DNA of 64,000 nucleotides. Origin: Pandoraea communis (GTDB lineage: Bacteria; Pseudomonadota; Gammaproteobacteria; Burkholderiales; Burkholderiaceae). The notes below the pieces were generated by a model. The model was not told the DNA's origin, made no database searches, and worked only from the letters and a program-made list of their open reading frames with translations. The stretch is from assembly GCF_902459745.1 (NCBI RefSeq), contig NZ_CABPSJ010000001.1, positions 1,302,001 through 1,366,000 on the forward strand. The letters run 5' to 3'. This document shows, in pieces, positions 27,596-38,120 of the stretch. The position numbers and the translations under genes are program-made. Within the stretch, counting starts at the first letter, position 1; each line of letters begins with the position of its first letter.

Positions 27596-28606
27596 CTATA
27601 CGCTTTTGAAATTCCGGGGCTGTCCCATTTCTGAAAATACTCGTGCAAAACGCTTTGCATAAGTGTGCTCTGACATGGTGCGCTCGTAAGCTGCGTCTGC
27701 CATACGGTTACGCAATGCTTCGTCGTCCAGGTAGTAGCGAACTTTCTCAACCAGATCGTCAGGATCGAGATAGATCGCCATTTCTTCGCCGAGACGATAA
27801 CACCGCTCCAGGCCGTCAACGTAATACGAGAGTTGGAATGCCCTGCAGGCATTGATCTCGAAATGACGGGCCTTCAGTTGTTCCACGCTCTTCTTCGATC
27901 GCAAACGGTTCAGCAGCGCTCTTGGCGACGACGCGAGAAAGCGAACATCCCACGAAGTGGAATTCGAAAGATTCAAATTAATTCTGCTTTCGTTGAATAT
28001 TTTCACCATCTCTTCGTGAGCGACGATGCCGTTAGGCCATCGATACCCCGCCACGTACACAGAAATGCCGGCCTTTTCGAGCCGTTTGATCAACCATTCG
28101 CGATAGGGGTGCCATGCACCAACAAACGATACGTCGTGTTGCTTCTCAAGGCCGAGCGGTTTGTAGCGAGCCTCGTTGACTCCGAACGGCATGTGAAGTG
28201 AGTGATGTATGCCGAGGCGCTCGTATTTGCGCTTGCTTTCAAAATCGGGCGACGTGAAATAATGAAAATGCGGCGCCCAAAAACGTGAAAAATCGACTCG
28301 CCACGTGTCGTCGTGGAAAAAACATAAGGTTTGCGTATGATCGCGGACCTTATCCACCGTTTCGGGTGTCAACTGGTCGGTATACAAAGAGAAAATGGCG
28401 ACGTCGGGCTTCATTGATGTGACGCGATCAAGCAACGCGTCGTTCATCGCGGCCTTCCCCAGTCGCCCAAGTTCTTCCATGTAATCAAACAGCTCGACGT
28501 CGTTGCCCGCCGCCTTGAGACTTTCGAAGAAGTTGTAGTACTCGTACGAGCGGCCGCGTGAACGATCCCCGTAGTCATACTCCATGCACACAAGCAGGAT
28601 TTTCAT
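27596..28606 (-). CDS. CgeB-type glycosyltransferase
   Basis: A 336-residue protein of the GT-B fold group known as CgeB or Glyco_trans_1_2. The N-terminus MKILLVCMEYDYGDRSRG, the middle DVSFVGAWHPYREWLIKRL and a C-terminal segment ARHFEINACRAFQLSYYVDGLE with YLDPDDLVEKVRYYLDD are typical. It presumably adds one sugar of the repeat unit at the cytoplasmic face. It overlaps the flippase gene by four bases. Donor and linkage cannot be told. Confidence 0.78.
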   Translation of the reverse strand: MKILLVCMEYDYGDRSRGRSYEYYNFFESLKAAGNDVELFDYMEELGRLGKAAMNDALLDRVTSMKPDVAIFSLYTDQLTPETVDKVRDHTQTLCFFHDDTWRVDFSRFWAPHFHYFTSPDFESKRKYERLGIHHSLHMPFGVNEARYKPLGLEKQHDVSFVGAWHPYREWLIKRLEKAGISVYVAGYRWPNGIVAHEEMVKIFNESRINLNLSNSTSWDVRFLASSPRALLNRLRSKKSVEQLKARHFEINACRAFQLSYYVDGLERCYRLGEEMAIYLDPDDLVEKVRYYLDDEALRNRMADAAYERTMSEHTYAKRFARVFSEMGQPRNFKSV

Positions 28607-30192
28607 GATTCTTTAAGAATTTTGGAGCGTCGGAGCATCAACATGGCAACGGGCGACCAGAGACATGCGATCAACGCCGTACCGACTAGCGGCGTCACTC
28701 GCCCGCCCAGACCGTCGATCCAAGGTCGAAGCAGTATTGATATCGCAACGCCCAGTGCGGCAACGACCGTCACCGTCAGCAACGGCCGTAGACTGGGGCG
28801 CATCACAAAACCCGTGCCGCGCGAATGCCAGTAGAGCTGAAGTACGACCAGGGCTCCCCCAATCGCGATCGAGGGTGCCACGCCGTCGAGCCCAACGTGC
28901 GGCAGTGCGAGAAACACGAGGCCGAATGTTGCAGTCGCGCCAACCAGATTGGGCACGACAAGCGATCGCGTCTGCATGCGCAAATGGGCGCCCAGACCAA
29001 ATAGTCCGATCAATATGCGAATCCACTCTGCAATCGCGCCAAACGCTACGAAACGTGCGGCGCCCTGATACTGCGGACCCAACATCAACGCGGTCAGATA
29101 GGGTGCGCCCGCCAGTAGCGCGGAGACGCCCAGAATCGAGAGCGGCAGCAGCTTGTCGGCATAGCGAACCCACGCCGTTGCTCGGACGTGCTGATCCGGA
29201 TCGTTTGCCTGGCGGTAGAAAGCAGGTTGAAACCAGGTTGTCAGGATCGTTTCCGTGGCGGCCAGTAACGCCGCGGCAATACCATATCCTGCGACAAACA
29301 GGCCGAGATCCGCGAGTCCCAATTCCTTGGCGAGAACGAATCGGTACCCCTGCATCTGTAACCAATTCAAGCCGGCAGCCAAAGCCACGGGCCAGCAAAA
29401 GCGAAACAGGGCGACGCATCGCTCCCTTGTCAGTACTCCACGTAGCCCCCTGAACGGCTGCATTGTCGCCGGGGAAAAAAAGACGACGTAGCCGAGCACG
29501 GAGAACAGGATCTGCCCGATGATGACACCGGTCAGCCAGCTTTCCGCGCTTGCCGACCATAGGTGTACGAGAACGACAGAGAACGCCAATCCGGAGATCA
29601 AGGTTGCCAAGGTCAGCACGACGAACGCGCGTGCCCGTCCGATCATGTTCAGCGACGGCACGAGTGTCTGATTGACGGTGGCAAACAGAATGGAGCCGGC
29701 CACCAACAATGCCGGCCACCATGTCCCGGTTCCGGGTGGCACGAGCCGGGTATGAAACAGTGCCCAGATAATGGCCGCAGCAACAATCGCTACACCGCTC
29801 AGATAGAGACAATAGGCGTGAAAATAGCCACGCATCGTCTTGTTGTCCTGCCACGCGTGCAGGCGCCGGTTGATGAACATCCCGACGGGATTGATTAGCA
29901 GCATTGCGAAGAAAGCGACGCTGCTGGTGATCAGTGCCGTTTTGCCCAACTCGTGCGGCGGCAATATGGTCGTCATGACCTTGACCGTAAGGAACATCAC
30001 CGCAAACTGCAGTAGGCGGCCGACGAGTACAAAAATCACGGTGGTTTCGTCCAAAATGGGAGCAAGCGGATGCTCCTGTAGGCGTTCGCTCAGCGGGAGC
30101 GCGTCAGCAATTTTCGACTGAGCGAAGGGTGCTTGAGGCCAAGTCGACACCCCATGAATAGCAGGTAGTGGCTGACGGTGCGATAGCACCAT
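28603..30192 (-). CDS. wzx: Wzx-type oligosaccharide flippase
   Basis: A 529-residue membrane protein with about 12-14 hydrophobic segments, of the MATE-like polysaccharide transporter group (LGKTALITSSVAFFAMLLINP, MQGYRFVLAKELGLADLGLFVAGYG, GPQYQGAARFV). It flips undecaprenyl-linked repeat units to the periplasm. The first ~45 residues are hydrophilic. The start is uncertain: the ATG at 30192 gives a 103-base overlap with the upstream glycosyltransferase, but no downstream ATG precedes the first membrane helix. Confidence 0.82.
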   Translation of the reverse strand: MVLSHRQPLPAIHGVSTWPQAPFAQSKIADALPLSERLQEHPLAPILDETTVIFVLVGRLLQFAVMFLTVKVMTTILPPHELGKTALITSSVAFFAMLLINPVGMFINRRLHAWQDNKTMRGYFHAYCLYLSGVAIVAAAIIWALFHTRLVPPGTGTWWPALLVAGSILFATVNQTLVPSLNMIGRARAFVVLTLATLISGLAFSVVLVHLWSASAESWLTGVIIGQILFSVLGYVVFFSPATMQPFRGLRGVLTRERCVALFRFCWPVALAAGLNWLQMQGYRFVLAKELGLADLGLFVAGYGIAAALLAATETILTTWFQPAFYRQANDPDQHVRATAWVRYADKLLPLSILGVSALLAGAPYLTALMLGPQYQGAARFVAFGAIAEWIRILIGLFGLGAHLRMQTRSLVVPNLVGATATFGLVFLALPHVGLDGVAPSIAIGGALVVLQLYWHSRGTGFVMRPSLRPLLTVTVVAALGVAISILLRPWIDGLGGRVTPLVGTALIACLWSPVAMLMLRRSKILKES

Positions 30193-31004
30193 GCGCGCTC
30201 ACAGGCGGGGCGTTGCCGCTGCGCCCGCCACCAGTTCAGCCAGTAGACGAAACGGTACTCGACAACCGCCGGCGAGCGGGGCGTAATGCTCGACTGCCGG
30301 TATAAGTGGCGCAGCAGCCTTAGCCGCTGCCCGATCGACTCCACCCGGCTGTCGTTGCTCGCGTGAACGCGATACAGCATATGCGGCTTGGGCAACCAGA
30401 GCATCGGCCCACGTCGCAATACGCTCATCAGGAATGCCAGGTCGGCGTGCTTGCCGCCTTCCTCCGGTTTCAGGGATAGGCCATCGAGCCACTTGCGGCG
30501 GTACATATATCCCGGGAACGGTGCGGGCCTCGGGCCCGTCAAGGTCAGATAGGGCGTCACCAATGCTTCGACAGACCCAATCTCTTGCGCCTCGGTGCAA
30601 TCGCCCATAACGCGCCGCGGCGTTACCTTGTCTCCCATCATGATGTTGGCATTGCAAGCTACCGCACCCAACTCCGGACGGGCAACGAGCGCATCGCGCA
30701 AGGTCGCGACGAAGCCCGGAAGAATCAAGTCGTCATCGTGAAAATAGACGACGAACTCAGCGGAGCTTTCCGTGATAACCACGCGGAAATGGTCCAGCGC
30801 AGGTAGCGCCGGCCGACGTCTGATATAGGTGACGAGAGGAAATTCCCTCGCAACCATGTGCTCGACCTCATCGCCCTCGGAGTTATCCGAGACGATGACC
30901 TGAACGTCGTCATTCATCTCGCAAATTGCCGAACGCAAGGTCTCCTGTAGGTATTTCGGGCGATCGCGAGAAAGGATGTACAACTGCACCTTTGCAGTCG
31001 TCAT
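30090..31004 (-). CDS. Glycosyltransferase family 2
   Basis: A 304-residue GT-A transferase. VQLYILSRDRPKYLQETLRS begins the nucleotide-binding fold, VSDNSEGD follows, and YFHDDDLILPGF holds the DxD-like metal motif at about residue 90. It lacks membrane helices and should act on the lipid-linked intermediate in the cytoplasm. The ATG at 31004 overlaps the stop of the transketolase C-terminal subunit gene (ATGA), tying the two in translation. Confidence 0.84.
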   Translation of the reverse strand: MTTAKVQLYILSRDRPKYLQETLRSAICEMNDDVQVIVSDNSEGDEVEHMVAREFPLVTYIRRRPALPALDHFRVVITESSAEFVVYFHDDDLILPGFVATLRDALVARPELGAVACNANIMMGDKVTPRRVMGDCTEAQEIGSVEALVTPYLTLTGPRPAPFPGYMYRRKWLDGLSLKPEEGGKHADLAFLMSVLRRGPMLWLPKPHMLYRVHASNDSRVESIGQRLRLLRHLYRQSSITPRSPAVVEYRFVYWLNWWRAQRQRPACERAWCYRTVSHYLLFMGCRLGLKHPSLSRKLLTRSR

Positions 31005-31933
31005 GTCGCAACCCCGCCTGAACTCGACAGAATGCCTTCGATGCGCTTGCGAATCGTGGGAGTATCCAGTCGATGCTCGCTGAGCAGATATTCGTACGTG
31101 CCGCAATAGGCGGAGAACCGGTCTTCCACGCCGATTCGATGGACGCGCGGAGTGTCCGCCCCCAGATCGGCGAGGCTTTCGGCCACGCAACTACCCAGTC
31201 CGCCGGCGACGACGTGTTCTTCCAGTACGAAGATGTCCTTTGCGCGTGCACCGATGCCACGCAACGCCGTCGTGTCGAGGGGTTTGATTGACGGGATGCT
31301 CCAAACGTCGGCCTGCATGCCCGCATCGACCAGATTGACTGCCGCACTTACCATTGAGCCGGTCGCGATCAAAACAATCTCGCGATTGCGCTCGCGCACC
31401 TTAAGGGAGGTGCCGGGTGTCAGCGTGAGCGCGCCGTTATGCACATCGCCGCGATCCGATTTTCCCATGCGCAGGTAAACTGGGCCGCGCGTGTCGAAAG
31501 CAAGCTGCATCGTCGCCGCCATCTCGTAACGATCCGCCGGCGACAAGATGGTAAGTCCCGGCAACGGACGCGTCACGGCGACATCTTCCATCGACTGATG
31601 GCTCGCACCCAAGTGGCTGTAGACAAATCCTGCGCCGTCGCCAATCAGCATGACCGGCAGGTTCTCGTAGCAGATGTCGATCTTGATTTGCTCAAGCACG
31701 CGCACGGGAACGAATGCAGCAAGGCCGTACACTACAGGCCGAAAACCCGCGCGCGCCAACCCGGCGGCCACGCCGACCATGTTTTGTTCGGCCACGCCAC
31801 AGTTGATGTATTGATTCGGGCAAGCGCGACGAAACGCATCAAACAGTGCGTAGCCGTGATCGCCGGTCAGCAGCAGAATTTTTGGATTGGCTAGCGCTGC
31901 GCTTACCAGGGCATCTGAGAAGGCGGCTCTCAT
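31001..31933 (-). CDS. Transketolase-like protein, C-terminal (pyrimidine-binding) subunit
   Basis: A 310-residue protein corresponding to the Pyr and C-terminal domains of transketolase/DXS. FINCGVAEQNMVGVAAGLA (positions around 43-62) holds the Glu that activates thiamine diphosphate; SHLGASHQSMEDVAVTRPLPG and VEDRFSAYCGTYEYLL follow. It needs the N-terminal subunit encoded just upstream to form the active site. Split transketolases transfer two-carbon ketol units. In a CDP-dideoxyhexose operon it may act on a nucleotide sugar rather than on pentose phosphates; this is an inference. Confidence 0.85.
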   Translation of the reverse strand: MRAAFSDALVSAALANPKILLLTGDHGYALFDAFRRACPNQYINCGVAEQNMVGVAAGLARAGFRPVVYGLAAFVPVRVLEQIKIDICYENLPVMLIGDGAGFVYSHLGASHQSMEDVAVTRPLPGLTILSPADRYEMAATMQLAFDTRGPVYLRMGKSDRGDVHNGALTLTPGTSLKVRERNREIVLIATGSMVSAAVNLVDAGMQADVWSIPSIKPLDTTALRGIGARAKDIFVLEEHVVAGGLGSCVAESLADLGADTPRVHRIGVEDRFSAYCGTYEYLLSEHRLDTPTIRKRIEGILSSSGGVAT

Positions 31934-32736
31934 TTGGCAGATCCCAATTCATTCATTGCATTACGATAGGTGTCGCTGTTCAGACGAGTGTAGTGCCAGA
32001 TATTGGCGTTCTCCATGAACGACACGCCCTTGCCCTTGATCGTGTTGGCAACGATCGCCTTGGGGCGCCCATCGCGCCGCTGCCTTGCAGCCAAATAGGC
32101 GGCGCCGATCGCATTTTCGTCGTGCCCGTCGATGGTTAGGGCATCGAAGCCGAAGGCCGCGAACTTGGCTTCGATGTCGCCGAGTCTCATGACCTCGTCC
32201 GTCGATCCCATTGCCTGGAAACCATTCTTGTCGATGATGACCACGAGATTATCCAGCTTGAATTGGCTCGCGAACAACGCTGCTTCCCAGATCGTGCCCT
32301 CGTTGATTTCGCCATCACCCACCACGGCATAGCACATCTGATCGGTGTGATTAAGCTTGGCCGCGAGCGCCAGACCGGCGGCCACCGACAACCCGTGGCC
32401 AAGCGAGCCTGTCGTGGCTTCCACCCCGGGGACATGCACATCGGCGAGTCCCTTCAGGCGTGTGCCGTCCTTGAAATAGTTCGCCAGATCCTCCTGCGTC
32501 AGCCAGCCGAGTTCGGCAAGGCAGACGTATTGCGCCATGACGCCATGGCCCTTGCTCAGGACGAGATAATCGCGTTCCGGCGCATCGGGCTGGTCAACCC
32601 TGAGCCTCAGATGATCGCGATACAGAACGGCAATCAGTTCAACGATGGAGAACGCACAGCCGATGTGCACGGTGCCGCCGGCATACGCCATGTCGATGAT
32701 CGCTCTACGAATCGCTTGTGGGTTAAATTTGCTCAT
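31930..32736 (-). CDS. Transketolase-like protein, N-terminal (diphosphate-binding) subunit
   Basis: A 268-residue protein with the thiamine-diphosphate motif VVGDGEINEGTIWEAA, ending in the DKNGFQAMG segment, and AGGTVHIGCAFSIVELIAVLY at the N-terminus with the His expected near the cofactor. GHGLSVAAGLALAAKL supplies the hydrophobic core. It overlaps the C-terminal subunit gene by four bases and the upstream epimerase gene by four bases, so all three are translated together. Role as for its partner. Confidence 0.85.
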   Translation of the reverse strand: MSKFNPQAIRRAIIDMAYAGGTVHIGCAFSIVELIAVLYRDHLRLRVDQPDAPERDYLVLSKGHGVMAQYVCLAELGWLTQEDLANYFKDGTRLKGLADVHVPGVEATTGSLGHGLSVAAGLALAAKLNHTDQMCYAVVGDGEINEGTIWEAALFASQFKLDNLVVIIDKNGFQAMGSTDEVMRLGDIEAKFAAFGFDALTIDGHDENAIGAAYLAARQRRDGRPKAIVANTIKGKGVSFMENANIWHYTRLNSDTYRNAMNELGSAK

Positions 32737-33779
32737 AGTCTGGTCGTCGTCCGAGCCCAGGAAATGGTCTTGTGAATTGCATCGTTCAGAGCGACATACT
32801 CCTCCAGGCCCAGTTCGCCTCGCGCCTTGGATGTGTCGGGGACGTAGCGTTGCGGCAGGCCGGCAGTCGGCGTGCCGGCAACGGTCAGTGCAGCATTCGA
32901 ACCGCTTGCGTCGCGAATACGTTCGGCCAAGGTGCGGATAGAGACAACATGCTCCGACCCCACGTTGTAGGCGGCGCCGGCGGTGCCGCGCATCAGCATC
33001 TGCAGCAGCCAGACGCAGGCGTCAGCTACGTACAGATACGTCCTGCATGGGCTGCCGTCACCCTGTATCCGGATCGGATTGCCGGCGACGGCATCACGAA
33101 TGAAATTACCCGCCGCAAAGGTTCCGTCGAGAGGCAGCCCCGGGCCGATCAACGCGTAAATGCGTGCAATGCAGGCTGCCATGGCGGTGTGCTCCGACAT
33201 CGCGCACGTTAACCATTCCGCCGCCCGCTTACCCTGTCCGTACGCACTGGCGACATCCAGTGGCGATGGGGCCTGCGGGAACGTTTCGGAGACCGCCGCC
33301 ACTTCCGGTGGTTGCGGTCCGTACACGGCACCGCTCGAGGTCAGCAAGAATCGCTGAGCACCGTTCTCCAGTGCGGCCTCGAGCACTCGACGGGTTCCCA
33401 TCAACGCCGTATCGAAGGTCTGTAAACGGTTGGCTGCCTTGCGAGGATCGGACACGTCGGTCGCCGCGTGAATGCACAAGTCAACCGCGCCGATATTGCG
33501 ATCGAACGACACCGCGTCGCCGCGCACGAACCGTACGTGAGACGCGCCAAATACCTGTATCGCCCGCGCGCACGCGGCGTCGGGATCGCGGCTAAGTGCC
33601 ACGACCTGGATGTCGCTGTCGAGCATAGCGTTCGCGTACCGCACGCTTTCCACCAGCCAGGTGCCGATGAAGCCCGTTGCGCCAGTGAGGAACAGACGCG
33701 CGCCGCGATAGCGGTGCCAAAACTCGGCGGTCCGTTCGACAACCTGCTCGATATCCCGCGAAGGCAAGGCGATAAACAT
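32733..33779 (-). CDS. NAD(P)-dependent epimerase/dehydratase of the SDR family
   Basis: A 348-residue extended SDR with a Rossmann motif LTGATGFIGTWL at about residue 30, a TSSGAVYG motif and the catalytic YGQGK (YxxxK). Between rfbH and the transketolase genes it likely acts on the CDP-4-keto-3,6-dideoxyhexose or on its two-carbon adduct, as the C-4 reductases (RfbJ, AscF, Prt-type) and YerF do in other organisms. Which one cannot be decided here. It lies nine bases after rfbH, downstream on the same strand. Confidence 0.78.
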   Translation of the reverse strand: MFIALPSRDIEQVVERTAEFWHRYRGARLFLTGATGFIGTWLVESVRYANAMLDSDIQVVALSRDPDAACARAIQVFGASHVRFVRGDAVSFDRNIGAVDLCIHAATDVSDPRKAANRLQTFDTALMGTRRVLEAALENGAQRFLLTSSGAVYGPQPPEVAAVSETFPQAPSPLDVASAYGQGKRAAEWLTCAMSEHTAMAACIARIYALIGPGLPLDGTFAAGNFIRDAVAGNPIRIQGDGSPCRTYLYVADACVWLLQMLMRGTAGAAYNVGSEHVVSIRTLAERIRDASGSNAALTVAGTPTAGLPQRYVPDTSKARGELGLEEYVALNDAIHKTISWARTTTRL

Positions 33780-33788
33780 GGCCGTCGC

Positions 33789-35094
<1,306 letters not shown>

Positions 35095-35102
<8 letters not shown>

Positions 35103-36180
35103 AAATTCCGTTGCTGCTGTTTTGATACTCGGCGATCTGGCACAACGTCATCGCGCGCATATCAGTGTTGTGAAGGTGTGCTTTGTGCCAAGCGACAATC
35201 TTTTCCAACGCCTGAACAAGTGTCCAGCGCGGCTGCCACGCCAACTGCGAATGCGCTTTGGTGCAATCGAGCTTCAGAATATTGGCCTCGTGCGGCTGCG
35301 GATTTGCGTCAAGGCGCCAGGTGCGCCCGTCGCCCCATAGCTCAACGAATCGCTCGACGATCCATTGCACGGGTCGCGCGTCGCTGCCGGCAGGTCCGAA
35401 ATTCCATCCTTCCGCGAAGGCCGCGCCTTCTTCGTATAACTTCTCGGCCAGCAGCAGGTAACCGCTGAGCGGCTCCAGCACATGCTGCCAAGGGCGGATG
35501 GCATGCGGACTACGCACCAGAATGTCACTGCCTTGCACCATGGCCCGAACAATATCGGGCACCAATCGATCCAATGCCCAATCGCCACCGCCGATAACGT
35601 TACCTGCACGCGCGCTTGCCAGACCGACGCCATGTTCTCCGTGGCGTTGCGTATTGAAATATGAGTTTCGATACGCGGCCGTGACGAGTTCGGCACAACC
35701 TTTACTGCTACTGTATGGATCGTAGCCGCCCATTGCCTCGTTCTCGCGATAAGGCCACGGCCACTCGCGATTCTCGTAGCACTTGTCGCTGGTCACGTTG
35801 ACCACCGATTTAATCCCCGGTGTCGCGCGCACGGCTTCCAGCAGATGGACAAGCCCCATTACGTTTGTCGAGTATGTCTCGACCGGCTCTGCATACGAAT
35901 AGCGAACTAATGGCTGCGCTGCCATATGAATGACGATCTCGGGCTGTGCTTCGCTCACGGCTCGACGCAGCGAGGCGCCGTCACGCACATCCCCAATCAC
36001 CGAGCGCATGTTCTCCGCGACCCGAGCGACCTCGAACAGACTGGGCTGCGTCGCTGCAGGCAACGCGTAACCGGTGACTTCGGCGCCGAGCTGCTGTAGC
36101 CAAAGTGCCAGCCAGCCCCCCTTGAAGCCGGTATGGCCTGTCAGAAAAACGCGCTTTCCGTGCCAGAATGTCGGATTCAT
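35095..36180 (-). CDS. rfbG: CDP-glucose 4,6-dehydratase
   Basis: A 361-residue extended SDR with [16 protein letters not shown] at the N-terminus, [21 protein letters not shown] in the middle and the catalytic YDPYSSSKG. These identify CDP-glucose 4,6-dehydratase. It makes CDP-4-keto-6-deoxyglucose from the rfbF product. The ATG at 36180 forms TGATG with the rfbF stop, so I prefer it to an ATG six bases earlier. It belongs to the CDP branch of the operon. Confidence 0.95.
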
Positions 36181-36950
36181 CACCATGTCTTCCACGGCGC
36201 CTTGCCGCTGGTCCACAGGTCCTCCAGCAACACCTTGTCACGCAAGGTATCCATTGGCTGCCAGAAACCATCGTGGGAGTAAGCTGCCAATTGACCGCTG
36301 CTTGCCAGGCATTCGAGCGGCGCGCGCTCCCAGATCGTACTGTCGTCGCGGACCAGGTCAATAACCTTCGGCGAGAGAACGAAGAAGCCACCGTTGATCT
36401 TGGCGCCGTCGCCCTTGGGCTTTTCTTCGAACGTCAACACACTATTGCCTTGCATGTCGAGCGCACCAAATCTGCCCGGCGGCGTGACCGCAGTCAAGGT
36501 CGCCTGGACGCCTGTACTGCGGTGGAAGGCGATTAGTTTCGTGATATCCACATCACTGACGCCATCGCCGTAAGTGAAGCAGAATGCCTCCTCATTCTCC
36601 ACGTAGCGCGCCACCCGCTTCAGCCGGCCGCCAGTCATGGTTTCCTCGCCAGTATCCACCAACGTCACACGCCACGGTTCGGCGTGCCGCTGATGTACTT
36701 CCATCTCGTTTCGCTGCATGTCAAAGGTCACGTCTGACGTATGCAGGAAGTAATTGGCGAAGTATTCCTTGATTACGTAGCCCTTATACCCGCAGCAAAT
36801 TACGAAATCGTTGACGCCATGCGTCGAATACATCTTTAAGATGTGCCAGAGAATCGGCTTGCCGCCGATCTCGATCATCGGCTTGGGCTTGAGATGGGTT
36901 TCTTCGGAAATACGGGTTCCAAGTCCACCGGCGAGAATCACTGCTTTCAT
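36180..36950 (-). CDS. rfbF: Glucose-1-phosphate cytidylyltransferase
   Basis: A 256-residue nucleotidyltransferase with [20 protein letters not shown] and [15 protein letters not shown] at the N-terminus and [14 protein letters not shown] for the metal site, characteristic of RfbF/DdhA. It joins CTP and glucose-1-phosphate to CDP-glucose, committing carbon to the CDP-3,6-dideoxyhexose pathway. It lies three bases after the colD gene in the direction of transcription. Confidence 0.95.
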   Translation of the reverse strand: MKAVILAGGLGTRISEETHLKPKPMIEIGGKPILWHILKMYSTHGVNDFVICCGYKGYVIKEYFANYFLHTSDVTFDMQRNEMEVHQRHAEPWRVTLVDTGEETMTGGRLKRVARYVENEEAFCFTYGDGVSDVDITKLIAFHRSTGVQATLTAVTPPGRFGALDMQGNSVLTFEEKPKGDGAKINGGFFVLSPKVIDLVRDDSTIWERAPLECLASSGQLAAYSHDGFWQPMDTLRDKVLLEDLWTSGKAPWKTW

Positions 36951-36953
36951 GAC

Positions 36954-38120
36954 TTAGATCTGCCTCAACGCGGAAATAGCGTTTTCAATCGGATAGTGAT
37001 GGTTGCCAACGAACAGGCCGGAATGATCGATGTGCTCCGCGTTTCGCAATTCCCCTGCAATCGAATGATCGAAATACTTCACGACATCGTTCTTGGCAAA
37101 GTTACCTGCCACGATCGGGCGGCACTCGAAGCCTGCTTCGTTGAGTCGCTTGACCAGCGTATCTCGGGTCAGCGACGAACCCCGGCGAATCACCAGACTG
37201 AACCCGAACCAGCTGCTCTCACCGATTTCGCGTTGGATCATCAACTCCGGATGACCTGCCATCACTTCTTGAAGTCGTGCGCCGTTGGCGCGGCGCGCAC
37301 GAATCAGCTCGGGCAACCGCTTGACCTGCTCGATACCGATCGCGCCCGACATCTCCAGCGGGCGGACGTTATAGCCGGGCAGCATGAAGCGGAACGATTC
37401 CTTGAACGGATCATCGCTCTTCTCGCCGCACACGTGGTTGAACTTCGGCAGGTTGCGAGTCCAGCCATGCGCGCGCAACGACAGGAGGATGTGATAAAGC
37501 TCCTCGTCGTCGGTGACGATCATGCCGCCTTCCATCGTCGAGATATGGTGCGAGAAAAAGGCGCTGTAGCTGCCCATGATCCCGAACGTACCGGTCTGAC
37601 GATTCTCGAAAGTCGCTCCCATCGACTCGCAGTTGTCTTCGATCATGACGATTTCGCGCTTGCCGATGATCTGCTTGAGGCGGGCGAAGTCATTGGGGTT
37701 GCCCAGCAGGTTCACGACCATGATCGCGCGAGTTTTTTCGGTAATCGCGGCTTCGAGTGCATCCAGATCATAGTTGAGCGTTTCGAGATCGATATCGACG
37801 AAACGCAACTTCAGTCCGTATTGGTACAGAGGGTAGTACGTGGTGCTCCACGACACGGCGGGCACGATCACTTCGTCGCCTCGCTCCAGCTTGAACGCCG
37901 GATTCTTCGTGTAGAACTGTGCTGCCACCATCAATAGATTGGCCGACGATCCGGAATTCACCATCACGCAGTACTTGCTGCCGACATAGTCAGCAAAGCA
38001 ACGCTCGAATTCCGCTACTTTCGGCCCCATGGAAAACATGCCAGACGCGACAACGCGCTGAATGGCGTCATACTCCTCGGGTCCCCAGGAAGACGTGGCG
38101 AGTGGATATTGAAAGCTCAT
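36954..38120 (-). CDS. colD: GDP-4-keto-6-deoxymannose 3-dehydratase (ColD)
   Basis: A 388-residue PLP enzyme of the DegT fold. The Schiff-base Lys is replaced by His in FFSHHISTMEGG (first His, residue 191), as in E. coli ColD, where it is His188. Other ColD-like segments: VPAVSWSTTYYPLYQYGLKL, NLLGNPNDF, LPGYNVRPLEMSGAIG, and CRPIVAGNF. ColD uses glutamate and PLP to remove the C-3 hydroxyl of GDP-4-keto-6-deoxymannose, on the way to GDP-L-colitose. Unlike RfbH it has no iron-sulfur cysteines and needs no reductase. Confidence 0.92.
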   Translation of the reverse strand: MSFQYPLATSSWGPEEYDAIQRVVASGMFSMGPKVAEFERCFADYVGSKYCVMVNSGSSANLLMVAAQFYTKNPAFKLERGDEVIVPAVSWSTTYYPLYQYGLKLRFVDIDLETLNYDLDALEAAITEKTRAIMVVNLLGNPNDFARLKQIIGKREIVMIEDNCESMGATFENRQTGTFGIMGSYSAFFSHHISTMEGGMIVTDDEELYHILLSLRAHGWTRNLPKFNHVCGEKSDDPFKESFRFMLPGYNVRPLEMSGAIGIEQVKRLPELIRARRANGARLQEVMAGHPELMIQREIGESSWFGFSLVIRRGSSLTRDTLVKRLNEAGFECRPIVAGNFAKNDVVKYFDHSIAGELRNAEHIDHSGLFVGNHHYPIENAISALRQI

